Shown here: one piece after another, positions 35,279 to 42,845 of the stretch
How positions within the stretch are numbered: position 1 is the first letter of the stretch
Layout of the letters: every line of letters begins with the position of its first letter
NCBI RefSeq assembly: GCF_032051575.1
Contig: NZ_DAMBYD010000005.1
Coordinates: 62,001-126,000 of the forward strand
Length of the DNA: 64,000 nucleotides
Reading direction: 5' to 3'
DNA from: Aminipila sp032051575
GTDB taxonomy: Bacteria; Bacillota; Clostridia; Peptostreptococcales; Anaerovoracaceae
Program-made: the position numbers and the translations under genes
Notes under the pieces: model-generated
The model's database searches: none
Told to the model about the DNA's origin: nothing
What the model saw: only the letters and a program-made list of their open reading frames with translations

Positions 35279-36019
35279 ATGGAAACTATCGCAGAAAAAA
35301 AGAAGAAATCAAGAGTAAGAATTAAGATTATCATTACAATTATAAAACTGGCCCTATTAATTCTTGTAATAGTTGGCATACCATTATATATAATACTTTA
35401 CCAAAGTGAATTTATAAGCCAGTTTAAAAGCTTAGATGCAGTAAATGCGTATTTACAGAAATATAAAACTGCCAGTGTATTTGTATATATAGGAATTCAA
35501 ATAATGCAGATTGTTATATGTATTATTCCTGGTCAGGCCATGCAGTTTGCTGCTGGATATGTATACACCTTCTGGTTTGGTTATTTGTATTCCATTATAG
35601 GAACCGCTCTTGGTACGATTATTACTTTTTATCTGGCTAGATTTTTAGGTAAAGATGCAATTCATCTTATATTTGATGAAAGGAAAGTTGCAAGGTTTAT
35701 AGAAAAACTGAATAGTAAACGTGCGTTCATATTAGTATTTGTCATATTTTTGATACCAGGTTTGCCGAAAGATTTATTTACTTATGCGGCAGGTGTATCC
35801 GAAATGAAACTGAAGGTATTTCTTATTATTAGTTTAGTTGGGCGAACTCCTGCCATGATGGCTTCTATTATGATTGGAAGCATGTTTAACAAAGGCAGTT
35901 ACATTGGAATAGGTGTTCTTGCTGTTATTATGACTATTTTATTTATTTGGGGTGCAAGGCATCATGAAAAACTTACGATTCTTATAGATAAAGGGTATGA
36001 TAAGCTTGTGCATATGTAA
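35279..36019 (+). CDS. TVP38/TMEM64 (VTT domain) membrane protein
   Basis: A 246-residue polytopic membrane protein of the DedA/TVP38-related VTT family. A basic N-terminus (KKKKSRVRIK) is followed by five to six hydrophobic segments; the family core is IPGQAMQFAAGYVYTFWFG and FLIPGLPKDLFTYAAGV. Members are linked to lipid scrambling or flipping in membranes. Start at 35279, ten bases after AGGAG. Confidence 0.85.
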   Translation: METIAEKKKKSRVRIKIIITIIKLALLILVIVGIPLYIILYQSEFISQFKSLDAVNAYLQKYKTASVFVYIGIQIMQIVICIIPGQAMQFAAGYVYTFWFGYLYSIIGTALGTIITFYLARFLGKDAIHLIFDERKVARFIEKLNSKRAFILVFVIFLIPGLPKDLFTYAAGVSEMKLKVFLIISLVGRTPAMMASIMIGSMFNKGSYIGIGVLAVIMTILFIWGARHHEKLTILIDKGYDKLVHM

Positions 36020-36049
36020 TATGGGAAAATTAAAATGCAAGGAGGGGTT

Positions 36050-36472
36050 ATGGTACAATCACTGGTACATATTGCTTTAGTTGTTAAGGATTATGACGAA
36101 GCAATTGACTTTTATACGAATAAGCTACATTTTACTTTAGTGGAAGATACTTATCAAGAGGAACAGGATAAGCGGTGGGTAGTGGTATCCCCACCGGGTT
36201 CATCTGGTACTACTATTTTACTTGCAAGGGCATCAAAAACAGAACAAGAACCGTTTATTGGAAATCAAGCGGGTGGAAGAGTATTTTTGTTTCTGGGAAC
36301 AGATGATTTCTGGAGAGATTATAACGAAATGAACGATTTGAGCATAGAATTTGTAAGGCCGCCTAAAGAACAGGACTATGGTATAGTTGCGGTTTTTAAA
36401 GATTTGTATGGAAATCTGTGGGATCTGGTACAGTTTAATGAAAATCATCCTATGTTTAATCGTGTAAAGTAA
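36050..36472 (+). CDS. VOC/glyoxalase-family protein
   Basis: A 140-residue vicinal-oxygen-chelate protein: LVHIALVVKDYDEAIDFYTNKL at the N-terminus and VAVFKDLYGNLWDLVQFNE at the end give the paired beta-alpha-beta-beta-beta pattern with H, E/D-type metal ligands. The family covers glyoxalases, dioxygenases and resistance proteins; the substrate cannot be told. AAGGAGGGG is upstream of the ATG at 36050. A terminator follows. Confidence 0.8.
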   Translation: MVQSLVHIALVVKDYDEAIDFYTNKLHFTLVEDTYQEEQDKRWVVVSPPGSSGTTILLARASKTEQEPFIGNQAGGRVFLFLGTDDFWRDYNEMNDLSIEFVRPPKEQDYGIVAVFKDLYGNLWDLVQFNENHPMFNRVK

Positions 36473-36527
36473 AAGATTATTCTACATTAACAGAAAAATT
36501 TGAGATATTACATAAGTACGACTAAAA

Positions 36528-36559
36528 ACTCTAATCAAAATATTGATTAGAGTTTTTTA
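36528..36559 (+). terminator. Terminator after the VOC gene
   Basis: ACTCTAATCAA and TTGATTAGAGT pair perfectly around AATA, followed by TTTTTTAT. Confidence 0.9.
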
Positions 36560-36721
36560 TGTTCTTTTTCTTCACATCTTTTCTTCTTTAAATAATCATG
36601 AATATTGTTCATACTAGTGAAATACAATGTATAAGTAAACATTGGTATAAGAATAATCAGATGTTTGCAGCAACCACATATGCAGGTAACAAAGTGGGAC
36701 ATTCAGGTCAAATAAACAAAA

Positions 36722-36791
36722 GAACAAATGTTTATAAAACTGTTGACAAAGAACAAGTATTCGTATATTATAAAAATACGAACAGAAGTTC
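36722..36791 (+). promoter_or_regulatory. SOS promoter with three LexA boxes (yneA-like gene)
   Basis: TTGACA at 36743-36748, 17 bases and TATTAT at 36766-36771 form a promoter. Three LexA-like sites surround it: GAACAAATGTTT at 36722 (upstream), GAACAAGTATTCG at 36751 (in the spacer, one core mismatch) and CGAACAGAAGTTC at 36779 (at the start of transcription, one mismatch in the centre). The arrangement implies tight LexA repression. Confidence 0.8.
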
Positions 36792-36816
36792 TTAAAGACT
36801 TTAGGAGGAATATGCC

Positions 36817-37131
36817 ATGAAAAATAGGAAAAAATCATATAGAATAAAATCAAAGTTTAGATTTATTACGTCACTTACTGTTATATTTATTGCTTTTGTA
36901 TTTATGTCATATAATTTTTTTGGTTTAGATAATGCCAGCAGTCTAACTAAAGAGAATCCAATACAAATTGAAATTCAATCCGGTGATTCACTATGGAACA
37001 TTGCATGTGAATATGGACCTAATTATACAGATGTTAGAAAAATTGTATATGACATTTGCAGCTTGAATGATATTACTGCAGATAGTATTTATCCTGGACA
37101 GAAAATACTGATTCCGGATTATTCAAAATAA
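36817..37131 (+). CDS. YneA-like SOS cell-division inhibitor with LysM domain
   Basis: A 104-residue protein with a basic N-terminus, one transmembrane segment (about 17-35) and a C-terminal LysM domain (IQIEIQSGDSLWNIACEYG to YPGQKILIP). Size and layout are those of Bacillus YneA, which delays division during the SOS response and lies beside lexA. The promoter with three LexA boxes strongly supports this. Unlike Bacillus, lexA, yneB and ynzC are not adjacent; the yneB/ynzC-like genes are at 13.4-14.2 kb. AGGAGGAA precedes the ATG. Confidence 0.82.
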   Translation: MKNRKKSYRIKSKFRFITSLTVIFIAFVFMSYNFFGLDNASSLTKENPIQIEIQSGDSLWNIACEYGPNYTDVRKIVYDICSLNDITADSIYPGQKILIPDYSK

Positions 37132-37145
37132 TAAACTTTTTTCCC

Positions 37146-37285
37146 TTGCTTTATAATTTTATATATGATATAATAAAGACATTGCAGAAGGATGTACTCA
37201 ATGAGTACTAGATATTTAATTAATAATCAATAAATAAGATATTGTTTTACTCTTGTGATTTTTATTGCGAGAGTTTTTTATTTTT
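37146..37285 (+). ncRNA. Candidate small RNA or attenuated leader
   Basis: A consensus-like promoter (TTGCTT at 37146, 17 bases, TATAAT at 37169-37174) would start transcription near 37181. It is followed by a perfect short inverted repeat GTACTCA-A-TGAGTAC (37194-37208) and then by a terminator-like hairpin (ACTCTTG at 37249 with CGAGAGT at 37268-37274) and TTTTTTATTTTT. This would yield an RNA of about 100 bases without an evident open frame. It could also be a conditional leader for the gene at 37401. Confidence 0.45.
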
Positions 37286-37400
37286 AATGAAAGAAATTTA
37301 CAAGAGAAATAATAGTTACCATGGGATTGGAATTTCTAAAAGTAAGTATCATTAATATCTGGATTCATTTGGCAATCCGTTTAATAAGGGGGAGATAAAA

Positions 37401-37604
37401 ATGAGAACCGCACTTGATCTATTGAAAGAAATTATCAATTTAGGTTTTGACCAACAAAAAACTCTAATTCGTATGGATAAGATTTTAGATAAAAAGCTAG
37501 GTATTGAAAGCCGAAAGCCATTATTAGATGAAAAACTGCCTGATGATATCTATGTGAATATACTTGCTATTTTCACAGAAGAGACAAAAGAAATAACAAA
37601 TTAA
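37401..37604 (+). CDS. Small hypothetical protein
   Basis: A 67-residue, mainly helical acidic/basic protein (MRTALDLLKEIINLGF, then RMDKILDKKLGIE). GGGGGAGA precedes the ATG, so translation is likely. I recognise no family. It lies between the candidate small RNA and the cold-shock gene. Confidence 0.55.
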   Translation: MRTALDLLKEIINLGFDQQKTLIRMDKILDKKLGIESRKPLLDEKLPDDIYVNILAIFTEETKEITN

Positions 37605-37705
37605 TTAATACAATTTCATTAAATCAATTGGAACATTATAGAAGTTTTAATGGAGTAGTATGAAGTATCATGGCAATAGAAATAATAAAGGGAAGGAAGA
37701 CAATA

Positions 37706-37777
37706 ATGATAGAAGAGAAAATTACTGAGTTTGAACTTACAGAAGAAGTCATTAACGAATGCTTGCAATTTATGTAA
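37706..37777 (+). CDS. Possible 23-residue micropeptide upstream of the cold-shock gene
   Basis: ATG at 37706 follows GGGAAGGAAG by about eight bases and opens a 23-codon acidic frame (MIEEKITEFELTEEVINECL...) that ends in TAA 41 bases before the csp start. It may be a translated micropeptide, or chance in the csp leader. Confidence 0.3.
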   Translation: MIEEKITEFELTEEVINECLQFM

Positions 37778-37818
37778 GCACGTTTAGAATAATAAATAAT
37801 ATTTTTGGAGGTAATTGA

Positions 37819-38031
37819 ATGAGTACAGGTATTGTAAAATGGTTTAAAGAAGATAAGGGTTTTGGATTTATTGCAGATGATAATGGTGGAGATGACGTTT
37901 TTGTTCATTTCTCAGCTATTCTTTCTGATGGATATAAGTCATTAAGTGAAGGACAAAGCGTTAGTTTTGACACAGAAACAGATCCTAAAAATGGTAAGCT
38001 TAAAGCAAGTAATGTTACAGTAATAAAATAA
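37819..38031 (+). CDS. csp: Cold-shock domain protein (CspA/CspB type)
   Basis: A 70-residue cold-shock protein, an RNA chaperone that binds single-stranded nucleic acid. The RNP1 motif is KGFGFIADD and RNP2 is DVFVHFSAI, both intact; the N-terminus STGIVKWFKEDKGF is typical. GGAGGT precedes the ATG and a terminator follows. The region upstream may serve as a long leader, as is usual in csp genes. Confidence 0.96.
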   Translation: MSTGIVKWFKEDKGFGFIADDNGGDDVFVHFSAILSDGYKSLSEGQSVSFDTETDPKNGKLKASNVTVIK

Positions 38032-38041
38032 ATTTGCTGTT

Positions 38042-38075
38042 AAAAGCCCGAGGTTCAAAAGAACTTCGGGCTTTT
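38042..38075 (+). terminator. Terminator after csp
   Basis: AAAAGCCCGAGGTTC and GAACTTCGGGCTTTT form a 15-pair stem with one G-T pair and an AAAA loop. Confidence 0.92.
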
Positions 38076-38445
38076 ACTATTACTGCAGAAATCATAGGAG
38101 AATGTGAAAAAATTCTTGATTTTTAATTAAAATCGAGTTATGATAATCCAGTAGATTATACATATGCTGTAGTTTATAGATGCTCACTGTACCGTATGAA
38201 GATATGGACAGCAGGGCGAATAAAGAATAACTGCATAGTAGTATTACCAATTAGATAGTCTTGACCCATGTAAAGCAGAAGTGGCAGGAACTAAAAAAAT
38301 TATTCTATTATATTCGTTGTATTAACTATGCAACTGGATAAATTTATATTTTAGTTTACACAAAGCGCTTGTTTGCTTACGATAATAGAGTTTTCTATTG
38401 AGGGTAAATAGGCGCTTTTTATATTCAGTAAAATGGAGGATAATT
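38076..38445. other. Intergenic stretch before panD
   Basis: About 370 bases without a supported gene. AAAGCGC at 38362 can pair with GCGCTTT at 38412, enclosing an inner AATAG/CTATT hairpin, with TTTTTAT after it. This may be a terminator or attenuator in the panD leader. Nothing else stands out. Confidence 0.35.
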
Positions 38446-38850
38446 ATGAACATTACAATGCTAAAAGGGAAAATACATCGTGCAACAGTAGTACAGGCAG
38501 AACTTGATTATGTAGGAAGTATAACTGTTGATGAAGAACTATTAGAGGCTGCAGGCATCTTAGAATACGAAAAGGTATGTATAGTAGATATAAATAATGG
38601 TAATCGTTTTGAAACATACACAATTGCAGGCAAGCGAGGTTCAGGTCTTATTTGCCTTAATGGGGCGGCAGCAAGATGCGTACAGGTTGGTGATAAAATT
38701 ATTATCATGTCATATGCTCTGATGACACCAGAAGAGGCAAAAGAGAATAAACCTAGTGTATTATTTGTAGATGATCATAATCAGATTGTACAGCAAACAA
38801 GTTATGAAAAACATGGACTATTAACTGATATGAGTAATGTGAATATATAA
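38446..38850 (+). CDS. panD: Aspartate 1-decarboxylase proenzyme PanD
   Basis: A 134-residue pyruvoyl enzyme that makes beta-alanine for pantothenate and coenzyme A. The self-cleavage site Gly24-Ser25 is in DYVGSITVDEEL; the start MLKGKIHRATVVQAEL, the RGSG and NGAAAR segments are all conserved. I chose the ATG at 38446 after ATGGAGG; the frame is open further upstream. panB and panC are not next to it. Confidence 0.95.
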   Translation: MNITMLKGKIHRATVVQAELDYVGSITVDEELLEAAGILEYEKVCIVDINNGNRFETYTIAGKRGSGLICLNGAAARCVQVGDKIIIMSYALMTPEEAKENKPSVLFVDDHNQIVQQTSYEKHGLLTDMSNVNI

Positions 38851-38890
38851 AAAAGGATACTATAAAAATTTTATGTGAACCATATTCAAC

Positions 38891-38924
38891 AAAAAATCCG
38901 ACTGCTTATGCAGCCGGATTTACT
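38891..38924 (-). terminator. Terminator of the redox cassette (- strand), possibly bidirectional
   Basis: On the - strand AAATCCGGCTGC pairs with GCAGTCGGATTT (one mismatch, TTAT-type loop) and is followed by TTTTTTGTT. It can also stop panD on the + strand. Confidence 0.75.
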
Positions 38925-38963
38925 CTACAAAATATACATTTTGAGCTGTCATCATAGCACTTA

Positions 38964-39854
38964 TTATTTAATCTCCTTTTTAGTCTCATTAATAGATTTT
39001 TTGTCAAAGTATTTATACTCAATTGCATTTGTAGGGCATATACTCTTACAAAGGCCACAGCGAATACATTCTAAATCATTAGAGTTCTTAACAGGATCGA
39101 CATTCATTTTGCATGCATTTGAACAAGCATGGCAGTTAATGCATTTTTCTGTGTTAACATGATATTTATAAACAGATATTGGATTAAATAGGGAATAGAT
39201 TGCTCCAAGTGGACAAATATATTTGCAAAATGGTCGATATATTATAAGTGAACCAATTATGGTAATAACAAGCAATAGATTCTTCCAAGCATATAACCAA
39301 CCTACAGTTTCCTGAAGAGCCTTATTTGCTAAAACAAGTGGAAGACCTCCCTCTAATGTGCCAGCTGGACATATTAGTTTACAGAAATATGGAGTACCTT
39401 GTCCAATTATATCTACTAAAAAAAGTGGCATTAATATAACAAATACAACAAGTATTACATATTTAAGATACCGTAAAAGCCTATCTCCATTAAAAGTCTT
39501 TATTTTTTTATAAAAAGGTATTTTGTATAATAATTCTTGTATTAACCCGAAAGGACACAACCAGCCACATGCAAAACGCCCCATTACAGCACCTATAAAG
39601 ATCATGAATCCTGCAATATAAAAAGAAAATTTAAATTCATAACTTCCAATAACTGCTTGTAATGAGCCAATAGGGCAGGAGGCTATAGCACCTGGGCAAG
39701 AATAACAGTTTAGTCCTGGAACGCAAACATTTTTTAATTTTCCTTGATAAATCTTACCTTGAACAAAACCTATAATAAAGCTATTTGTTACAAGTGCCCA
39801 AAAAATTTGCATGGTATGCCTGAAATTATCATTATTGTTTAACTTTCTATCCAA
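38964..39854 (-). CDS. 4Fe-4S polyferredoxin membrane protein (NapH/CcoG-like)
   Basis: An integral membrane protein with about five hydrophobic segments, two CxxxCP-type motifs (GWLCPFGLIQ, KYICPLGAIY) and two C-terminal 4Fe-4S clusters (CINCHACSNACKMNVDP; CIRCGLCKSICP). Such proteins pass electrons across or along the membrane. An N-terminal cysteine block (CVPGLNCYSCPGAIASCP) is typical of the group that pairs with CD1871A proteins. The frame is open to 39959, but that part is the shadow of the upstream microprotein; I prefer TTG 39854 with GGAGTG ahead and an overlap with the upstream stop. Confidence 0.8.
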   Translation of the reverse strand: MDRKLNNNDNFRHTMQIFWALVTNSFIIGFVQGKIYQGKLKNVCVPGLNCYSCPGAIASCPIGSLQAVIGSYEFKFSFYIAGFMIFIGAVMGRFACGWLCPFGLIQELLYKIPFYKKIKTFNGDRLLRYLKYVILVVFVILMPLFLVDIIGQGTPYFCKLICPAGTLEGGLPLVLANKALQETVGWLYAWKNLLLVITIIGSLIIYRPFCKYICPLGAIYSLFNPISVYKYHVNTEKCINCHACSNACKMNVDPVKNSNDLECIRCGLCKSICPTNAIEYKYFDKKSINETKKEIK

Positions 39855-40002
39855 TTCCAATACACTCCAAACATATATTAATTGCCTTCTCAAACATAAC
39901 AGGAGTTTCACCACGATACACTCCAAAAGCAATAGAGAAAAGACTGATAGCAATAACAAATATAGTAAAAAGATTTAAATGCTTCATTTTTTGTATCTGC
40001 AT
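39847..40002 (-). CDS. CD1871A-type CxxC microprotein
   Basis: A 51-residue single-pass membrane protein ending in INICLECIGIG, the hallmark of the CD1871A family of clostridial CxxC proteins. The body has one hydrophobic helix (LFTIFVIAISLFSIAFG) and then GVYRGETPVMFEKA. AAAGGA lies before the ATG at 40002. It lies between a TlpA-like lipoprotein and a polyferredoxin and overlaps the latter, so the three probably form one redox unit. Its role is not established. Confidence 0.85.
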   Translation of the reverse strand: MQIQKMKHLNLFTIFVIAISLFSIAFGVYRGETPVMFEKAINICLECIGIG

Positions 40003-40017
40003 AGAAAATCCTTTCTG

Positions 40018-40620
40018 CTATTTTTTTAGCTTTGCAAGTTCATCTTCAATAATTTTAATCCATTCTTCTTTCGTGTGAGAACCAAGATAAGTTTTGCCTA
40101 CAATATTACCATCTTTATCTACAAAAAATGATTCAGGTACAGAATCAACACCTTTTAGTCGACCAGCCCTTAAGACATCATCTGGCAAAACCATTGTGTA
40201 TTCTGCTTTTGTAGATTCAATGATTTTATTTAGTTTATCAAGCTTACTTTTGTCAATTGTACCATTCTCATTTACATCAAGTACCATACCGATAATGTTA
40301 ACTTTTTTATCTGCCATTTCTTTGTCAACGGCATTTAGCTCTGGGATTTCTTTTATACAAGGTGAACACCAAGTTGTAAATAGATTTACAAGGGTTAGGT
40401 CATAATCTGCAAAAATGTCTTTAGTGATTTCTTTTCCATTAACATCTTGTGCTTTAAAATCACCAAGTTGTGTTTTTGTAGCAACGGGTTGAACTGTTTC
40501 TTGGGCTCCAAATGTGTTATCTTTGTTCTTGTCTAAAGTAATTCCTGTATTAGGCTGAGAACATCCGATCATAAATATAGTGAGGGTAGTAACCAATAAT
40601 AGTAAAAAAATTTTTTTCAT
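40018..40620 (-). CDS. TlpA/ResA-like thioredoxin-fold lipoprotein
   Basis: A 200-residue lipoprotein: a signal peptide with lipobox FMIGC (cysteine at about 20), a short linker and a thioredoxin/AhpC-type domain with the active-site motif WCSPC in NLFTTWCSPCIKEIP and the cis-proline region VDSVPESFFVD. It would act outside the membrane as a disulfide reductase. First gene of the cassette with the CxxC microprotein and polyferredoxin, which could supply its electrons. Confidence 0.88.
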   Translation of the reverse strand: MKKIFLLLLVTTLTIFMIGCSQPNTGITLDKNKDNTFGAQETVQPVATKTQLGDFKAQDVNGKEITKDIFADYDLTLVNLFTTWCSPCIKEIPELNAVDKEMADKKVNIIGMVLDVNENGTIDKSKLDKLNKIIESTKAEYTMVLPDDVLRAGRLKGVDSVPESFFVDKDGNIVGKTYLGSHTKEEWIKIIEDELAKLKK

Positions 40621-40891
40621 TTTATTTAACTCCTTAATTTATAAATAATTTTTGCCATATCAATAGTATTTGTTAAAAATAAGGCTTTAAACAGAATATA
40701 ATTAGTAATATATGGTTACATAGGCATAACTATTCCGAAAATGAATATTTTAGGAATAGTTGCAAACGTACTAAAAGACACCCTTCTTAGTACATTTTCT
40801 TACATCACGCATAACTGAAAAATTTTTTTGGCAATAATTTAGTACTTTTTTGAATTGATATTCATTTTAATTCTCTAGAATAATTTTTTTA
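40621..40891. other. Intergenic region with two inverted repeats, left border of the island
   Basis: AACTATTCC (40728-40736) and GGAATAGTT (40753-40761) form a long hairpin that continues inward (AAAAT/ATTTT). A second repeat, GTACTAA/TTAGTAC, spans 40768-40793. Beyond the promoter of the lipoprotein gene I see no gene here. The place is the junction between backbone and the recombinase-rich region. Confidence 0.4.
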
Positions 40892-40925
40892 AAATAAAAA
40901 ACCTGCTCAATTGTGGAGCAGATTT
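40892..40925 (-). terminator. Terminator of the recombinase operon
   Basis: On the - strand CTGCTC and GAGCAG pair around CACAATT and are followed by GTTTTTTATTTT, 13 bases after the stop of the zinc-ribbon gene. Confidence 0.85.
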
Positions 40926-40937
40926 TGTAAATATTTT

Positions 40938-42827
40938 TTAGTTTCTATGCTTTACCCTCATTCGCCCTTTACATATAGTACAAGAATTTCTGTTACGTAA
41001 ATAATCTTTTACTCGTTTATTTATTGGGTATGAGTAAGCGTTATTACATATTGGACAAATCCACCAGACCCTTAATTTTGATGATGGTAATTCATATCTA
41101 GGGTTTGTCAATAAGGTATTATTTTGAAACTTCCATTCTCTATTTATAAGTTCTGTATATAAAGTAAAAATTGAATTTGCTCGTGCCTCACAATAGACAC
41201 ACCTACTTCCCTCTATACGTTCTTGAATTGTTGCTTTAAAAATTTTCTCACATTTGTTACAATACCAATTAAAACGGATGTATGAGTATGAAGTTGGAAC
41301 AATATTATCTGTATCAAATTTGACCAATTCGTCTTTAATAAGCTGGGATTCAATTTCGGGATATAAAGCCTTAAACGATGTTTTGCCTGGAATAGCAAGC
41401 CTTCCACTACAATATGGACAATCACTACCTTCAATTTGTTTTGAAATCGTTGCTTGGAAACTATTTCCACACTCAATACAATGCCAATTAAAATACCTCG
41501 ATGAATAGTCAGTTGGCAAAATGGAATCTGTATCAAAGTTAACCAATTCGTCTTTAATAAGCTGGGATTCAATCTCAGGATATAAAGCTCTGAACGATGT
41601 TTTGCCTGGAATAGCAAGCCTTCCACTACAATATGGACAATCACTACCTTCAATTTGTTTTGAAATCGTTGCTTGGAAACTATTTCCACACTCAATACAA
41701 TGCCAATTAAAATACCTCGATGAATAGTCAGTTGGCAAAATGGAATCTGTATCAAAGTTAACCAATTCGTCTTTGATAAGCTGGGATTCAATCTTAGGAT
41801 ATAAAGCTTTCAACGATGTTTTACCTCTTATAGCATACTTTCCGCTACAGTACGGACATGAAGCCTTTTTGTGGAACCGATTGTATGGGCTTGCATTAAA
41901 CGAATTCTCACATTCTTCACATGTCCAAAATATAGGCGTTGTCATATCAGGGGGTAAATAATCTTTATTAAAACGAGCCTCCCTATATAACCTTTCCGAA
42001 TATTGCAGTGTAACACCACACCGGCAAAATTCGCATTCTTTATAAACTTCGTTTTCTGTTGAATTACTGTAAATAACACCACACTCGGAGCATTTAAAAT
42101 GCGCCCATTCGTTAGGACTAACAAAAAGCTGCTCAGGGGGCTTACCATTTAATGAAGGAACCCATTTCCTTGAAATCTCTGGAAACTTGCCTGCCAAAGA
42201 ATCTTCAAAAAATGGTAATCTGCCATTGCAATAAGGACAAGCATATTTCTCGGTTCTAATTTTTCTATCAAAAGAGGCTTTATAAATCCCTCCACATTTT
42301 CTACACTTCCATTCAAACTCATAATTACAATAATCATTAGGGAAAATTTTATCTGCAGAAGCAATATTATTTGTAGTCCATTCTTCTGCGAGTATTGGGT
42401 ACATTTCTTTAAGTGTACTGTAGGGACTCTCATAGTTATCTGAATAAGTACTAAAATCATATGTATCTAAGTTTTCTCTTTTCCAGTAAATTGCATATGT
42501 TCTTGTATTATATAGAAATGATTCAAGAATAAATCTATTACCTGTGTAATGAAGTCTCTGCTCAATTAGCTTTGGTATAAGCCTTAATTTATTATTTAAA
42601 CATATGATACATCCTGGATCTGATTTTGTATTAGCCCTATACGAAATGGTAGAAATCCATTTGTGCTTACCTGTTGGACATTGCCATACGCCTAAGTATT
42701 GAGTAAGTTCACTAGGAAGAGTCTCTTTTTTATAAGAACTATATCCATAAATAGGCATAAATTCAATTAGTTCTTCATATGCAGTTGGATTAGTGTCTTT
42801 TAATAATTCTTCTTTTTCACTAGTCAT
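40938..42827 (-). CDS. Repeat-containing zinc-ribbon protein (DUF4379/treble-clef type)
   Basis: A 629-residue cytosolic protein built of zinc-ribbon modules, each with a paired CxxC ... CPYC knuckle (FNWHCIECGNSFQATI ... GSDCPYCSGRLAIPG). Aside from the N-terminal part there are about six modules; three in the C-terminal half are 73-residue tandem repeats, two nearly identical. The pattern W-x-C-x-x-C-G with RxxxG-x-x-CPYC matches the DUF4379 probable zinc-ribbon family, often found with mobile genes. DNA or RNA binding is an inference. It is the last gene of the recombinase operon, 18 bases after the coiled-coil gene. Confidence 0.8.
   Translation of the reverse strand: MTSEKEELLKDTNPTAYEELIEFMPIYGYSSYKKETLPSELTQYLGVWQCPTGKHKWISTISYRANTKSDPGCIICLNNKLRLIPKLIEQRLHYTGNRFILESFLYNTRTYAIYWKRENLDTYDFSTYSDNYESPYSTLKEMYPILAEEWTTNNIASADKIFPNDYCNYEFEWKCRKCGGIYKASFDRKIRTEKYACPYCNGRLPFFEDSLAGKFPEISRKWVPSLNGKPPEQLFVSPNEWAHFKCSECGVIYSNSTENEVYKECEFCRCGVTLQYSERLYREARFNKDYLPPDMTTPIFWTCEECENSFNASPYNRFHKKASCPYCSGKYAIRGKTSLKALYPKIESQLIKDELVNFDTDSILPTDYSSRYFNWHCIECGNSFQATISKQIEGSDCPYCSGRLAIPGKTSFRALYPEIESQLIKDELVNFDTDSILPTDYSSRYFNWHCIECGNSFQATISKQIEGSDCPYCSGRLAIPGKTSFKALYPEIESQLIKDELVKFDTDNIVPTSYSYIRFNWYCNKCEKIFKATIQERIEGSRCVYCEARANSIFTLYTELINREWKFQNNTLLTNPRYELPSSKLRVWWICPICNNAYSYPINKRVKDYLRNRNSCTICKGRMRVKHRN
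41308..41964 (-). repeat. 219-bp tandem repeats inside the zinc-ribbon gene
   Basis: TCTGTATCAAA... recurs at 41308, 41527 and 41746, a period of exactly 219 bases (73 codons, frame kept). The first two units are almost identical at base level; the third is diverged in its distal half. The likely cause is recent unequal exchange. A related, broken copy lies at 63.9 kb. Confidence 0.9.
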
Positions 42828-42845
42828 TTACTTTTGTTTCTCCTT

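Noticed and set aside
36598..36795. 65-codon + strand frame before the yneA-like gene
   Set aside because: It has no ribosome site and its 3' half coincides with the LexA boxes and the promoter, so it is chance.
38076..38445. Decayed gene before panD
   Set aside because: A short + strand frame reads about 40 codons but shows no recognisable motif, start or ribosome site.
39855..39959. Long N-terminus for the polyferredoxin
   Set aside because: That part is the antiphase reading of the CD1871A-type microprotein, which has its own ribosome site.
41213..41791. 192-codon - strand frame with repeats
   Set aside because: It is another reading frame of the 219-bp repeats of the zinc-ribbon gene; the real frame has paired CxxC knuckles and a ribosome site.
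41308..41964. CRISPR-like periodicity
   Set aside because: The 219-base units are contiguous, coding and without spacers; no cas gene is present.
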